64,000 bases of DNA from Marinomonas piezotolerans. Lineage in GTDB: Bacteria; Pseudomonadota; Gammaproteobacteria; Pseudomonadales; Marinomonadaceae. The position numbers and the translations under genes were made by a program. The notes beneath the pieces are model-generated. The model was not told the origin of the DNA. It did not search any database and worked only from the letters and a program-made list of their open reading frames with translations. The stretch spans positions 62,001 to 126,000 of the forward strand of contig NZ_QKRA01000009.1 in the NCBI RefSeq assembly GCF_003362755.1, written 5' to 3'. Positions 63,937 through 64,000 of this stretch are shown piece by piece; position 1 is the stretch's first letter, and each line of letters begins with the position of its first letter.

Positions 63937-64000
63937 ACTCCCTACATAGGCGCTATTCTATTTATCGCTCACTCAAACTAGTTCTACCACGCTTTCTCTT

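Noticed and set aside
1-64000. Prophage, insertion sequence, CRISPR or integrated element
   Set aside because: I saw no transposase, integrase, phage gene, direct-repeat array or att-like repeat at either tRNA. Gene content is chromosomal core throughout.

Overview
The window is an ordinary stretch of a gammaproteobacterial chromosome. Gene order and protein types (Na+-NQR with NqrM and ApbE, NhaB, the tig-clpP-clpX-lon-hupB-ppiD block, mltD-gloB-yafS-rnhA-dnaQ, KdkA, a fatty acid cis/trans isomerase, and a kinase/phosphatase fusion in a nitrite locus) point to a marine member of the Oceanospirillales, most like Marinomonas. That placement rests on recognising families and gene order; no search was run. 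I saw no rRNA, prophage, insertion sequence, integrase or CRISPR array. Nearly all the DNA is coding.

Layout. 1-2.6 kb: 5' part of rlmL, rmf, pyrD, a DUF2835 gene. 2.6-10.5 kb: a compact seven-gene plus-strand unit, a MoxR ATPase/DUF58/DUF4381/two VWA proteins/BatD system ending in a DyP-type peroxidase. 10.5-19 kb (minus): trigger factor, ClpP, ClpX, Lon, HU, tRNA-Asp and PpiD, a protein folding and degradation block, preceded by tRNA-Arg. 19-20.8 kb: a possible tiny membrane protein, YihY and a purine phosphoribosyltransferase. 20.8-29.9 kb (minus): sthA and the complete Na+-NQR operon with both maturation genes. 29.9-42 kb: folX-mfd-csiV, sohB, nhaB, dnaQ-rnhA-yafS and gloB-mltD. 42-49 kb: a regulator, an RNA helicase, a stand-alone methylenetetrahydrofolate reductase-like protein and lipopolysaccharide core/lipid A genes. 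49-56 kb: cti, a duplicated acidic protein, YacL, a ribosome assembly GTPase, acpH and dbpA. 56-59 kb: glycerate kinase and guanine deaminase. 59-63.9 kb: a nitrate/nitrite module.

The most interesting part is 59.1-63.4 kb. A NasR protein (NIT sensor plus ANTAR RNA-binding domain) lies just upstream of a leader that can be read base by base. A GG-N10-GC sigma-54 promoter is followed by two hairpins with six-base loops, both with A at loop position 1 and G at position 4. The second hairpin overlaps the 5' arm of an intrinsic terminator with eight Ts, so the two structures exclude each other. This is the layout of an ANTAR-controlled antiterminator. It governs a formate/nitrite-family channel and, beyond a second terminator, a membrane-anchored PP2C phosphatase/protein kinase fusion. 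The inferred logic is nitrogen limitation (sigma-54) AND nitrate/nitrite (NasR) switching on nitrite transport and a signalling enzyme.

Other unexplained signals are a probable small RNA at about 53.70-53.81 kb, a 24-residue membrane peptide with its own terminator near 19.2 kb, and an unrecognised protein at the right end.
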